A program made the translations under genes and the position numbers. The notes below the pieces were generated by a model, which had not been told where the DNA came from, searched no databases, and was given only the letters and a program-made list of their open reading frames with translations. Shown piece after piece: positions 50,201-61,376 of a stretch of DNA of 64,000 nucleotides (its first letter is position 1; each line of letters begins with the position of its first letter). This DNA is from Batillaria attramentaria (taxonomy: Eukaryota > Mollusca > Gastropoda > Batillariidae), in contig JACVVK020000344.1 of the NCBI GenBank assembly GCA_018292915.2, positions 367,501-431,500 of the forward strand, given 5' to 3'.

Positions 50201-51373
50201 CTCTGAGTTTTGGACGAAGTGCAAGTTTGCTTCATCACTCATACGCATCTAGGTCAGCCACTTTTGCTGAGGAAGGACTTCAGTTTGATTTGTTTTGTTG
50301 TTGAGTACCCTATTCAGGAAAATTGCACTGTTAAGTCACCGTTGACTCTTTATATCAAAGAGCTCACACTTTAGACAGAGGTTGCAGCTGAAAAGCAGTT
50401 CTCGCTGAGATTCGTCAGAATCAGTCGTCTATGCATAAATTTAGTTCGCATAATTATGTTCGCTCCGTTTATTTCCAGTTTTTCTTCCTTATTTTCCATC
50501 TTCAAATGTAAACTCCGTTGTTTGCGGCTTGTTAACGAACGAAATAACGATATATATATGATTATTAGTATCATTATTATTATATTTAGAACTATTATTC
50601 TCGAGTCCTCAGCTTGCCTCAGACGAGCACGCCTGTACGTTTTGACTTGTGCTCTGTTCACTTACTATTACTGTTTGGCGGCGATCTGTACGAGAATAAA
50701 ATGTTTAAATCAATTGTCTTTGCTAGTAGACCGCAGTAGCCGATACCAATACAAAACAAACCCAAATTCCTCGGCCGTGCTCCGAGGTTTCACCAGTACT
50801 GTACTACACAGTGCTGTGCCTGCGAAGCACTGGACGCCTGACCAGACAGAGGTAACGAGATGTGATGGGCAACAAATGAAGCTTCCGTCTCCGATTGTCG
50901 GGGTCCCCGGGCGCGTCCCTGCTGTCCACACTACCCCCCGATGGCCATGATTTAACAGCTTTCCTGTCCGCCATTGGCATCCGCTCGGGCGGAAACCGCC
51001 CATCTAGACACCGTACGTAATCATTCTATAGCCCAGCCTGGTTGTCTGGGCTGTGTCACGGAATTGGAGCAATCTCTGGACGATAGGTTATGAAGGAGGA
51101 CTCGAAGTAAAGGGAGATGTGTCCTAGATTTTACGGTACGGTATGGTTCTGAGACACTTAAGGCGCCGCAGGGCTGGAGGACGACGCAGCGAAAGCCTGC
51201 TGCTGCCAAGCGCTATTTTATGTGCAAAGCTTCACCACGCTGTTGACTCTTGGGCCTGCGACAATATTTCTGTTTTCCACTCCACATTTTTGGTGAATGT
51301 TGTATTCCGTGTAGATGTTCAGTTTCCCCCTGACCAATGATGTCTGTTTGTACAGTGGGCACTCATTCAACAC

Positions 51374-51434
51374 AATGCATGCTTCTAGATAACCCCGGAT
51401 TGCGTCTATCCGGAGTTATCTAGAAGCATGCATT
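51374..51434. repeat. 61-bp near-perfect hairpin
   Basis: AATGCATGCTTCTAGATAAC at the start of the left arm (51374-51400) pairs with the right arm 51408-51434 over 27 bp with one mismatch, around a 7-nt loop TGCGTCT. A TGCATGCA palindrome lies at the base. It could be a tiny foldback element or a structured RNA. The very even pairing is less typical of animal microRNA precursors, which usually carry bulges. Confidence 0.7.
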
Positions 51435-53191
51435 GCATGCAAGGCTGAGTCGTTCCACTGAAGTCCACTGGGCCATCGTGGTTTCAGCCAGTCTGGACGT
51501 TTGGTCCCAACCGACCCCAGACTTACGCAGCACACATTTTCATACATGTGCAAAATTGTCTTATTTAAATGCTGTTTTCTTTACTTTGTTCTTGGCTTTG
51601 CCCAAACCAGTGCCGCGTGTTAGATACATTAAAAAAAATCGATACTGAATATGATTATGAGCGTATTAACTATTAAGCCGGTTTGCGTTGCGAACCCTGG
51701 TTTCTGTTTCTGAACAACGGCAACTCTCTCAAGAACAGTCTTGGATGTCCAGTCACCCTCGGGGAACGAGGCCGTAGGGTGTCCATGACCTTTAACTCTA
51801 TGAACTTTTACCCGCCTTCTCTTCCAATCTTATCACCATGGAGAGACGTGTCCAAGGGTCAGGGTCTGTATAATTAGGACGTGGCGATGGCTTACCACTT
51901 CCCGCCTTCTAATGAGATTCCTTTGCTTCGTTGCCACGCGGCAGCGAATTTCAAAGCCCGGGTCATCATCTGAGGGTTCGCCCTTTCCATGTGTTCACAC
52001 TTCGGGAGTTCGTTCCTCCTGAGGATATAGACCTGTCAAATGTAGTCCCACATTCTTACTTCAGAAATCCACGTGCATGGGTATTTTCCCGGCCGTCCAC
52101 ACACGTGGTTCATGTAATGGCGTTAGGGCCATTAGGTTTGCCGTTTGATCAGAAGTACTTCTGCAGTAGAGTCCAGCTATGTTCAGTTTAGTGATTTCTT
52201 TTGAACATGCTCGGCATTCCGTTTGCATCTACGCCAGGTCTTCATCGTGCTTGCTTCAAAGTTCATCAGTCAGGCCTTCCATTCTTCAGTAATTTAATAG
52301 TTTTTTAATTGAATTCAGTAGGTTTTTTTTTCCTCAGAATTGGTCATTCACGTGAAACGCCTAAATCCAGGGAGGAAAAATCGGCGAGGGGGAGGGGGCG
52401 GTAGGGTATTAACGTTTTAACCTTTTTGTACCGGCCGTGGCAGTGACAGCCCGTTCATCATCGACACAGGAGAGGGCAGTCATGCATTCGTAGCTTCGCC
52501 ACTTTGTCGCACAGTTCTTGGAATTTTTCAGTATTTTTTGCTTGACTCCACTGGAAGGTCTGATCAGTTCCGTACTTCCGTCGTTACTTCCTACCTCCCC
52601 CCCCCCACCCACCCACCCATTGAATGGTCTCACTGAGACTCCCAGAAGCACAAAATCTCTGATATGACCAGATGGATCTCTGGTTCTTCGGTTCAAGCAC
52701 CTGCACCGTACCCTGAACCTTTAGCAGCTGATAAAAACCAGGAATCGGGGGGATACTCAGATGGTTATGGGTCGAGTTGCTGATTAATTACCCGCGCGTG
52801 TCGGACAGGTCTGTGGCAGTGGATACCATAAATCAGTGCCAGACGTTTGGTTGACTTTACCAAGGTATCGCCACGCCTTGGGGCTAACTTTGTAGTGTAT
52901 GTTGATACTGAGAGGTGGTGGTTGGAATCTAACTGGACCTGCGGTGAATGGAAACAAATTGCTTACTAAATTCATTGGTTCGTGCACTTTAAGCTTGCCC
53001 TGGAGCAGTCGCCGTCGTACTGTTGTTGTTGTTGATGATGATGATGTTGTTTGACTTTGTAGTTTATAGCGTGCAGTTCCACATTTTTGTGTTTCTTTTG
53101 GCATTTCATCACAAGGGTAGATGAGGTCTCCTGTTTCTCCATTCTCTTTGAAGCTGCCTGTGTTTGTCATGACTCCTTGAGATTTTGAATA

Positions 53192-53870
53192 ACCATAGCT
53201 GTGATGATGTCACAGTCGTGAAAAAACACCGAATCACACCTGTGTGACAGAATGTGCACAGCCACTCTGGCGCTCCACAGTTAGTACAGTTCGCATCCCC
53301 CCCCCCCACCCCCGCGCCGGGTCGGGCGAACGATACCAACGCAGCCACGCCCATTTAGTAGAGTTCGCCTGCTTAGGATCGGTTTAGGGTTAAGCCTGCT
53401 CTTAACTGGGCACAGCGCGCGAAACACACACTAGTGATGGCACATCATAGTTGTTGCGCTCGGTGTGTCTACTAAAATCCTACAAAACTGAACACAGCTG
53501 TGCTTAGTGGCAAACCGATTGAAGATGCACTCTCCGCCATGCCGGTTTGCGCGCCGAGTGACGTAGTACAGCCAGTCACAGTCACAGCTGTGGCCATTTG
53601 AAATCCAGGTTGCTGTGATGACGCCACAGCGGCAAAAACCCCCAGAATCACAACTGTCACAACTGTGGACAGCACTGTGTCGCTCCGCAGTGCCCAGTTA
53701 AGAGCCGGCTTAAGATTTAGGTTTAGGGTGAGGTTTAGGGTTAGGTTTAGATTTAGGGTTTGGGTTACCTTGTGGTAATGGTGCAATCGCTATGTTGTTT
53801 AGACGGTCGCAGTGCATTTACAACAGGTGCAAATGACACAAGGGGACGAACTATACCAACGCAGCGTTTG
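53192..53870. repeat. Diverged direct duplication (~53192-53360 and ~53608-53870)
   Basis: Both halves contain, in order, GCTGTGATGATG or GCTGTGATGACG with CACAG, a run of A, GAATCACA, then ACAG...CACTCTGGCGCTCC or CACTGTGTCGCTCC, then GCGAACGATACCAACGCAGC or GACGAACTATACCAACGCAG. TCTTAACTGGGCAC at about 53400 is also mirrored by GTGCCCAGTTAAGA at about 53690. The structure looks like an old duplicated, partly inverted unit without coding content. Confidence 0.6.
53722..53768. repeat. Degenerate TTTAGGG/TTAGGG-like repeat
   Basis: About six loosely repeated GGTTTAGGGT or GGTTAGG units lie between the two halves of the 53.2-53.9 kb duplication. They resemble decayed interstitial telomeric sequence. 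Similar short GGTTTAGGGTTAG pieces occur at 53383 and at 62825-62965. Confidence 0.6.
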
Positions 53871-54332
53871 TACCCGTTAACTTTTTGTCCCACGGGCTGT
53901 ACGATGTTACGTGAGCACACGTGACTCCCACTCCCAGGGAGGTTCTGGACTGACGCTGAGTGACTGACATCTGAAACCGTCGGCATTTCACCTCAGCGGG
54001 CGGCCGGCCGGCTCATTAACGTCCCGTTTATGTCATAGCGTGCGCCGAGTTCGCGAATCAGGCGTATCAAGATTCCATCGGTTGATAGGGTGTCGCTGAC
54101 AATCAGGTGTCTATTGACGAGGCATTGACGACCCCCTGGGGATACTGGAAACTCGGAGCTCTGTGTTTGATCTAACGGCCACGACACGGTTCCGGCTACG
54201 TGTGGCACTAGTGAACTTTTAAAGCACCGATGAAGTCGTTTCGCTTCGCTGCGTTCACGTTTTGAAGAGAGTCATAAGAATCAGAACAGTTTCGTCATAA
54301 TCTCTGTTACTAGTTTACTTCGCTAGACTGAA

Positions 54333-54497
54333 GTGGAGCCGGGACAGTGTTTTTAGACTTTTAACGCTCGGGTCGTGAGTTCGAATCCCGGCTAGTAGTC
54401 AGAAGTTTGCGCTGGCTTTTTCCTCGTTGCCCTGTCTTTGATATCACCCTTATGTGGTGGAAAAGGACGTTAAAAACCGAAACACCCACCCACCCTA
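54333..54497 (+). mobile_element. SINE (family A), plus strand
   Basis: GGAGCCGGGACAGTG and GTCGTGAGTTCGAATCCCGG form the tRNA-like head. TTGCGCTGGCTTTTTCCTCG, CCTGTCTTTGATATCACC and GGTGGAAAAGGACGTTAAA form the family body and tail. The A box is partly eroded, and no clear target-site duplication was seen. Confidence 0.9.
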
Positions 54498-54673
54498 ATT
54501 CGCCACATAAACAAAACAAAACAAAACAAAGAATAACCACAAAGCCCAGGGGTCTGATGTACACAAAAAGCTAATAAAGTAGTCTGAGACTAAACTCTAG
54601 TCGGGACTGTCACCAGCGTGCGGTACGGTTTAGTCCCTGTAAAAGCCCTTAGTCTACGTTGCCTTTTTTTCAG

Positions 54674-54842
54674 CTTAAAGGGGCTAATGCTTCCATTTTT
54701 ATGCTCACAGAACGTTTCGTCTGTAGTGCTGGCACTATGCCAACAGAGACGTACTCAGTGACGCGGCGACTGTACTGAGCGCCCCAATAGTGTAACAACA
54801 GTCGTAGAATTTGAATGTTCGACGCTCGTGCAAAGTGTAAAC
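54674..54842 (-). repeat. Second copy of the 34611-type dispersed repeat
   Basis: Read on the minus strand it begins GTTTACACTTTGCACGAGCG and ends GCATTAGCCCCTTTAAG, with the same internal blocks as 34611-34842 but about 60 bp shorter. It abuts the CA microsatellite at 54842. Confidence 0.75.
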
Positions 54843-54869
54843 GCACACACACACACACACACACCGTCA

Positions 54870-54931
<62 letters not shown>
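54842..54931. repeat. (CA)n microsatellite
   Basis: Two CA runs are separated by a short CCGTCACT interruption, about 90 bp in total, between two dispersed repeats. Confidence 0.95.
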
Positions 54932-54934
<3 letters not shown>

Positions 54935-54952
54935 CATAATTAACGTATGTCT

Positions 54953-55745
54953 GCATGGATTTAAATTTGGTTTAGTCGGATTGTTGCACTTTGATTATAA
55001 TCGTGTTTGCTGCAGTGAGAGCTGTTAAGGAACCGTAAATCTTGCCTGATTTTCGCATCAGCACAGGGCCAAAACCGATAAAGGAGTCAAAAACGTGGGA
55101 TACTCGAACGCGGTACGAAATGTGTTAAACCCTCCACAGTACGATTTCTAGCGTCCGCTCAGAAACTTCCTGGGTTTTCCCCAGGTCTGTGACTGGTCTT
55201 ATGAAGAGATAAGAAAGAGGCACACAACGTTGAAATCAGTGCTAACGTTATCAGCTCTTGTGACGCTTTTTTTCCTCTGTATGTGGGTTTTTCCCAAGAG
55301 GCATTTGTTTTACAGGACATACAGAAAGATGTATGGGAGAGACTTTGTTCCTGAGGTTTTAACACAATTCGTACCGCGCACGGAGTATCCCACGGTTTTG
55401 ATTCTTTCGCGGTTTTGCCCCGTATGCGAGAACCAGGCAAGGTTTAACTCTTGAAAGCCTATGCAAAAAATCGCAATATTGATTGAAATCTTCAGATGAC
55501 TAGGAGCCACTTCAAGCCACTTTATTAGGCAATCTGCAGCAGTCTCCGGCTCAGTGGGAAGGCCCGCTCCTTGAGTAATAGTGGCTTGAAGTGGCTCCTT
55601 CTGGTGTGCAGTGGCTTGTTCTTTTTAACCAGTCTTATCATATAGTGGGCCGGGGTGGTCGGACTTGGACTCTAAAGAGTTAACGGTTCCTTGACGAGTA
55701 TAAACAAAGTGCAACGCTCCCACTAAGCCAAATTTAAATCCATTA
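54953..55745. mobile_element. Inverted pair of the ATTTAAATTTGG repeat, possibly one ~790-bp element
   Basis: CATGGATTTAAATTTGGTTT...GTTGCACTTTG...AAGGAACCGT at 54953-55038 is inverted at 55683-55745 (ACGGTTCCTTG...AAAGTGCAAC...CCAAATTTAAATCCAT). The two ends could be terminal inverted repeats of a non-autonomous transposon, or two separate insertions. A shorter inverted repeat, 55502-55599, lies between them. No transposase ORF was recognised inside. Confidence 0.5.
55502..55599. repeat. 98-bp element with perfect 20-bp inverted ends
   Basis: AGGAGCCACTTCAAGCCACT at 55502-55521 is exactly reversed and complemented at 55580-55599. Similarity continues a few bases inward (TTATTA against TAAT). 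It is nested inside the larger inverted pair. Confidence 0.75.
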
Positions 55746-55841
55746 ATTTTATTAAATTCATTATGATCTGGGGTTTTTTTGTGTGTGAGGCCACTGCAGG
55801 GTGCCCAACCCCCAGCTTACATGGTAGGAATTGCGTGAAAG

Positions 55842-56090
55842 TAGAGTCTTGCTTGCCCAGTCATGTTTCGCCCAAGCTCTGTGTGACCACAATACATGAT
55901 GGATACATGATTTATTGGTGACCTCGACGGCCTCGAACTGAATGGATAGATGTATGGGAGACGCTGTTCTTGGGATTTTGAACTAGAGTCTTGGCAGTGG
56001 CTTGCTCAGTTATGTTTCGTACAAACGCTATGGTATGCGACCAGAATATATACGTATGCATAATTTATCGCTGACCTCGAGACTCTGGTA
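55842..56090. repeat. Diverged direct duplication of a ~140-bp unit
   Basis: TAGAGTCTTGCTTGCCCAGT, CATGTTTCG, CAATACATGATG and TTATTGGTGACCTCGA in the first copy are matched by TAGAGTCTTGGCAGTGGCTT, TATGTTTCG, GAATATATACG and TTATCGCTGACCTCGA in the second, from about 55984. Confidence 0.65.
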
Positions 56091-57057
56091 TGTATTTATC
56101 TTTCCTGGTGTACGCCCTCTGGCGGTGGTTGCCCCCCCCCCCCCCAAGACACACAATGGACCAGCAAATCCCTGGAGTAGAGATGGGAAGTGGAGTCCGC
56201 TTCGGAGGGACGTGTTGATTGATTTCCACTTTAGTTCAGCAGTGTATTGATTATTTGTTGGGTCAAGCTGACCCGACCCGTTTCTGCACTTGCGTCGGTT
56301 AGACCTCTTCGCGAAATTGGGTTTTAGGAGAAAAAAAAAAGAAAAAAGAAAGCCTAATACACGCAAGTTAATCTTTTTTTTTCCCCCGAGAAACTTCGTT
56401 TGGTTATTCTGTTCAGTTCAGTTCAGTTTAGTTCACGGTGTATCTTCACGCTCGGAAAAGCCTGTATGCGCTTCAGTTCCCAGCGCCGTTTTTAAATCCG
56501 TTTCAATGCTTCGCTGTGCTCCAGAGGCAGGCTGTAATATTGCGAAAGACTTTTCGCGCTGCAGCGTTTGCCTGTCAAGTGTTTCCAAATTAATATAATT
56601 CATGTTGCGGGATTTTTCAAATATCGTATTTGTGTGCTGATTTATACACATTTAGGTATTACACTGAGCTGGTGATTACTGTAAAGAGGTTTTTTTGTTT
56701 TTCATTGTATTAGTTTTTTATGTTTTATGTTACGGGGAAGTAAGATGTAGCGCAAGAACTATGTTATTATTACACTGCACCACCTAGCGTTATCTTTCGC
56801 TGATCTGAGAAACACACTCAGCCACACAAAAACAACTTGAACTTAGTTCCCTCGTTTTGACGTTGACAAATTCACTCACAGATGCAGGAACCCCATTTGC
56901 AGAGACCTGGGAGCCTGCAGTTAGCACTGTTTTCGTTTACAGCTGCCATTTGCCCGTTTTTGTGATTGCAAACTCATTCCCCATCCGCCACTTTGCATAT
57001 AATGTCTGTGAGAGGAAAGCCACAACGGGCATTCTGCGCTGCGCAGACTTACCGTGC

Positions 57058-57110
57058 TTCCTAAACCGACTCTGCGGACATTTGACCCAACACCCCCCCC
57101 CCCCCCCAGG
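57058..57110. repeat. Partial copy of the 35338-type foldback element
   Basis: ACCGACTCTGCGGACATTTG then ACCCAACA and a C run parallels the left arm and following C run of the element at 35338. The right arm is not recognisable here. Confidence 0.45.
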
Positions 57111-57310
57111 TCAGAACTGATCCCGAATAATCAGACATAAAACTGAGGTGCACTGCATACATGTGATTCTTCGCGGGCTGAGTGCTGAACTGGACCAGTC
57201 AGAGGCGTTTTGCTGGTTTAACGGCGAACCAGTCTTGTTGCTGCAGCCCGAGGCGGCGGGCTCGAGCAGAACAAAGGAGTGATCTGATCGCTGTGGCTAT
57301 TGCATCGGGG

Positions 57311-57480
57311 AGGGTTTTTGGGAGTTTAACGCCCTTCTCCACCACGCATGGGTACTACCAAAGACGGGGCAACGAGCGAAAGGCCAGCACAAATATCTGG
57401 CCCTAGTCCAGTCGGGATTCGAACTCATGACCTGAGCATTGAAAGTCCGATGCTCTACCAGCTCGTTATCCCGGCTTCCA
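57311..57480 (-). mobile_element. SINE (family A), minus strand
   Basis: GTTTAACGCCCTTCTCCACC, CAAAGACGGGGCAACGAGCG, GTCGGGATTCGAACTCATGA and GCTCTACCAGCTCGTTATCC give the tail, body, B box and A box in reverse order. A short insertion lies before the B box. Confidence 0.9.
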
Positions 57481-58814
57481 CTAGACCACTAGAGGCGTTG
57501 CGCTTGTATGACGGCGAACCTGCTGCTGCTCGGGCTGAACAAAGGAGTGGTCTGATTGCTGCGGGTATCACGACAGAGTGTCGAGATCGCCGTGCGTGCG
57601 TGCTCCAGGTTTGGGTCGAACGTTCGCGCGCAGGGCCTGTTGAGTGGCTCCGGACAGGCAGAGCAGAATGCACCAGAGGCTGGTGAAGCAATTTCTCGCA
57701 ACATCTCTCATTCCACCACAGCGCTTCAGTCCTCGACCCGACCGGTAGCCACGAGGGTAGGGATAGAGGGATCAGAATGGATGATGTAGGTGGTGAGGGA
57801 TTGACAGGTAATGTGTCAAAGAGTCTCTGCTGGAAATGGTTGGATGTCTGGCTGAGTGCAGGGCTGCTTCTTTTTCCACTTGTCGTGACCTGTATTGGAA
57901 TAGGCACGATCTCGGAATTGAACTGTCAACACAGCCAAAGGCCATTGAGTCTTTAGGAATGAATGTGTTAATGAGACTTTAGAAACGGACGGGTGTCTCA
58001 CTGGATGTCTCTTTCCGCCTGTCGTGGCCTGTCTTAGAATGAGCATGAGTTTGGAATAAAGTACATGGGGAAACATCTCGTATGTCTGGTTGGTTGGTTG
58101 TTTGTTTTTTTGCCAGGAGAGTGTTGGGCTGGTTTATGAAAAAAACAAAAACAAACAAAAAACAAAAAACAAAATGAAAAACAGTGACAGTTTCAGTCTG
58201 TTTGGGGAAGAATCTCCGAACGACAGATAGAGGAAGTGTCAGAAATGAAACACAGAGGACTTCGCATGTTTCGTAAGTAGCGCTAAGGAAAGATTGAACT
58301 GTATAGTACCTGTGATTTATACAGCTGCTTCGCCTACTCCGTTTTGTCGGTTTTGCAAGCGGTTTTGGTGGCATTTTCTTCTGTACAAAATTCGAGTGTT
58401 CCCTGAGAGAACGTACTATCTCTCTTCTTTCCATCTGTATCGGTAGGTCCTACTGGCAGGGAACCTGTGAAATATATTGCCCGGGCACCAGAACCGACCG
58501 GAACACCCCAGGCTCTGTTTCCTGTGCTCTGATCAACCTTTTGTAGTCTCCCCAGCGTTTTTCCTCGCGCGTTTTTAGTGGCCCGTCAGTGCCCCTAGGG
58601 TGCCCTGGTCTCTGTCAGCGTCTGCAGTCCGTCCCTGGTGAGGCCGTGAATGAGGTCGCTGTGTATCTGCAATGGAAATCAAGCTGTGGAGCTGTAGAGT
58701 GGGCAGGATCAGTGGCGAACAATTTGTCTGGTTCAGTAAAGCTGTACTGTCGCTCAGCACCAAACGATGCTAGTCTTGACTGGTCATTTGCCGACTTGGT
58801 GCAGTCTCCGGGGG

Positions 58815-58960
58815 GAGCCGGGGCAGCCGTTGGACTTTCAGTGTTGGGGTCGTGAGTTCGAATCAGTCCCGACCGGGGCCAGATATTTTGTGTTGGCCTT
58901 TTTCTGAATGCCCCGTCTTTAATAGCATCCATATGCGGTGGAAAAGGACATTAAACGCCT
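58815..58960 (+). mobile_element. SINE (family A), plus strand, next to the LINE
   Basis: GGAGCCGGGGCAGCCGTTGG, GTCGTGAGTTCGAATCAGTC, GCCCCGTCTTTAATAGC and GGTGGAAAAGGACATTAAA define the copy. GGTGCAGTCTC just before it and GATGCAGTTTC just after it (9 of 11) may be the target-site duplication. It ends only tens of bases before the LINE sequence. Confidence 0.88.
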
Positions 58961-58984
58961 GCTTTGATGCAGTTTCGACTTCTA

Positions 58985-61376
58985 GTCCAAATAGTGCCTA
59001 CAGTTTGACCAAACTGAATAACTGGTGATAAGACGTGCCAAATGGCGATATCATGTGCCTTTACAAGCAGGCATGGAGGCACAACGAGCCATTGCATCTT
59101 TGCAGAGGGGGCGAGAGCCAGAGAAAACCCCCGACGATCGGCCCAAATGATCCTCGATCGTCACGCTCCATCTGTTACCAGGCGAGTGAGGGACCGTCCC
59201 TCTGCCCCGTGGCTGTCTCGTGAGGTACGGGCTGCTCGACGCAGAAGGAGACGTGCTGAGCGTCGTTGGAGGAAGACACACCTCACAGTACACAGACAGA
59301 TGTTTGTTACAGAGCGGGATGCTGTCAGGTCGCTCATCAAGGAGACCAAGAGACAGTTTTTCATCCAGAGGATTATGGCCACTGATGCCTCTAGTAAACA
59401 GCTTTTTGCCGTGTCTCATGAACTGATGGGAAAATCTAGAATGAAAGCACTTCCGTCTGATGTTCCTCGGTATGACTTACCGCAGCGCTTCTGTAATTTC
59501 TTTTCACATAAGATTCAAAAACTACGCGATGAGCTTGACTCCCGTTCTTCCGAACCTCCTGTATTTGCTGAATACGATGGTCCATGTTTCTGTCAGTTTC
59601 TTCCTGTTTCAGAGAAGGAGATTCACGAAGTAATTATGCAGTCGCCAACCAAAAGCTGCTCTCTTGACCCCATCCCAACCTCTCTCACAAAACATTGTCT
59701 GTCTGACCTTGTGCCGTTGATAACAGCTATTGTCAATAGTTCACTGTCCACAGGTCTTGTACCATCACAGTTCAAGAAGGCCGTTGTTACCCCTCTCCTG
59801 AAGAAGCCCGGTCTGGATTCCAATGAACTGAAGAATTACAGACCTGTGTCAAACCTACCTTTCATTTCAAAAATCCTAGAAAAAATCGTTTTGAAACAGC
59901 TGCAGAAACACCTGTCTGACAACAACCTGGTAGAAGTGAACCAGTCAGCATACCGGAAGGATCATAGCACGGAGACTGCTGTGCTGAGTGTCCTAGAGGG
60001 TCTCCTGGTTAAAGCAGACGAGAGACTTGTTTCTTTGATTGCCTTGTTGGACCTCAGCGCAGCATTCGACACGCTGGATCATTCCGTTATGCTGCGACGG
60101 CTGGAAATTACCTTTGGCGTCAGGGGTACAGTACTTGAATGGTTTTCATCTTATGTACACAACCGTTCTCAGTGCGTGGTCATTGATGGCATGTCCTCAG
60201 CCCCCAGTCCCCTTGTCTTTGGGGTACCTCAGGGTTCCGTCCTGGGTCCCGTCTTGTTCACTCTCTACTCTCAACCCTTATCAGATGTGATTCTGTCCCA
60301 TAACTGTTTGTTTCACAAATATGCAGATGATACCGAGGTGTCACAGAGTGCGCAACCAGCAGATTTCAGTTCTGTCCAGACAAGTATTCAGTCTTGTATC
60401 AGCGACATTCTGACATGGATGAACAGCAACAAACTTATGTTGAACACAGACAAGACCGAAGTTATGCCTGTGGGCGCTCCTTCACGTCTCGGTCTGGTGA
60501 ACGGTGACTCAGTCTCCATTGATGGTTGCGACATACCATTCGTGAAATCCGTCAAGTATCTTGGTGTTAGGATTGATCGGTCGCTTTCTATGCAAGAACA
60601 GATCAGCTGCGTCTGCCGCGCCTGTTTTCTAGAACTCAGGCGTATTGCGTCGATCCGTCCATTCCTTTCTCAAAGTGCCTGCACAAAATTAGTTACTGCT
60701 CTTATAACCTCACGCCTCGACTACTGCAACTCAGCACTGGCTGGCCTTCCAGCAGAACAGTTAGGCCGCCTTCAAAGAGTCCAGAACAGCGCTGCGCGAT
60801 TAGTACTGGGCAAACGGAAGCGAGAGCACGTAACACCACTTCTAAGAGAGCTCCATTGGCTACCAGTTCATTTCCGCCTTCACTACAAAATATCTGTTCT
60901 GGCATTTCGTCACTTTGATGGCACTCTCCCACCTTATCTTTCAGCTTCACTTGTCACCTATATACCGTCGCGAACCCTCCGGTCGTCGTCCGAGAGGCTT
61001 CTCAAAATCCCCAAGCGCAACCTGAAATCTTTCGGTGAGCGCTCTTTCAGTTTTGCCGCTCCTGCCATTTGGAACTCTCTGCCTTCAGATCTGAGAAATA
61101 CGCCCACGCTGTCTGTTTTCAAGAGCAGTCTGAAAACGTTCCTCTTCCGCAAAGCCTATCAGTAATTTCCTCAGCCGCATGCTGGTCCTTGTTGCTTGAG
61201 CGGCATGAGGCCACAAACTACTAACACCAGTTATTTTAACTAGTCAGTCTCACCAGTGTATGTCTGTTAATCGTTGTATGATGTGCGTGAGTGTGAGTGA
61301 GTGATAGGCGCATTGAGTTTTATTTAAAGAAATGCGCCCTAGAAATACCATTTATTATTATTATTATTATTATTAA
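58985..61376 (+). mobile_element. 5'-truncated non-LTR retrotransposon with 3' UTR and (ATT)n end
   Basis: After the stop at 61163-61165 a ~185-bp 3' UTR ends TTGAGTTTTATTTAAAGAAA, then GCGCCCTAGAAATACC and (TTA)n at about 61351-61375. The same terminal ~50 bp is present, inverted, in the satellite at 8901 and 9201. The left boundary is approximate, between the SINE ending near 58960 and the first clear ORF2 residues near 59130. Confidence 0.85.
59042..61165 (+). CDS. LINE ORF2 fragment: reverse transcriptase, CR1/L2-like clade
   Basis: This 707-aa open frame has no internal stop. The first ~30 codons are probably not native. Recognisable ORF2 sequence begins near LDRHAPSV and runs through the basic linker (RRRRRRAERRWRKTHL) into a full reverse-transcriptase domain: NYRPVSNLPFISKILEKIV, AYRKDHSTETAVL, ALLDLSAAFDTLDH, GVPQGSVLGPVLF, the catalytic YADD at residues 427-430, LNTDKTEVM and VKYLGVRID. 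The C-terminal part has ITSRLDYCNSALAGLP, LQRVQNSAARLV and HWLPVHFRLHYKI, typical of CR1/L2/Crack-type LINEs. The upstream endonuclease domain is missing, so the copy is 5'-truncated and cannot move alone. The intact frame points to a recent insertion. Confidence 0.93.
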   Translation: MAISCAFTSRHGGTTSHCIFAEGARARENPRRSAQMILDRHAPSVTRRVRDRPSAPWLSREVRAARRRRRRAERRWRKTHLTVHRQMFVTERDAVRSLIKETKRQFFIQRIMATDASSKQLFAVSHELMGKSRMKALPSDVPRYDLPQRFCNFFSHKIQKLRDELDSRSSEPPVFAEYDGPCFCQFLPVSEKEIHEVIMQSPTKSCSLDPIPTSLTKHCLSDLVPLITAIVNSSLSTGLVPSQFKKAVVTPLLKKPGLDSNELKNYRPVSNLPFISKILEKIVLKQLQKHLSDNNLVEVNQSAYRKDHSTETAVLSVLEGLLVKADERLVSLIALLDLSAAFDTLDHSVMLRRLEITFGVRGTVLEWFSSYVHNRSQCVVIDGMSSAPSPLVFGVPQGSVLGPVLFTLYSQPLSDVILSHNCLFHKYADDTEVSQSAQPADFSSVQTSIQSCISDILTWMNSNKLMLNTDKTEVMPVGAPSRLGLVNGDSVSIDGCDIPFVKSVKYLGVRIDRSLSMQEQISCVCRACFLELRRIASIRPFLSQSACTKLVTALITSRLDYCNSALAGLPAEQLGRLQRVQNSAARLVLGKRKREHVTPLLRELHWLPVHFRLHYKISVLAFRHFDGTLPPYLSASLVTYIPSRTLRSSSERLLKIPKRNLKSFGERSFSFAAPAIWNSLPSDLRNTPTLSVFKSSLKTFLFRKAYQ

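Larger units (their letters stand above)
41197..58984. other. Repeat-rich non-coding DNA, possibly the first intron of the SAMD5-like gene
   Basis: Apart from the elements listed separately, I found no exon with both recognisable protein similarity and splice sites. Long C and G homopolymers (for example 45507-45521, 45880-45900, 48892-48903, 49022-49034) and microsatellites break the stretch. Whether it is intron or intergenic depends on where the rest of the SAMD5-like gene lies. Confidence 0.55.

Noticed and set aside
53722..53768. True telomere
   Set aside because: The repeats are few, degenerate and flanked by ordinary sequence on both sides.
58589..58855. 88-aa plus-strand frame before the LINE
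   Set aside because: It overlaps the SINE and shows no similarity to LINE endonuclease or any other domain I recognise.
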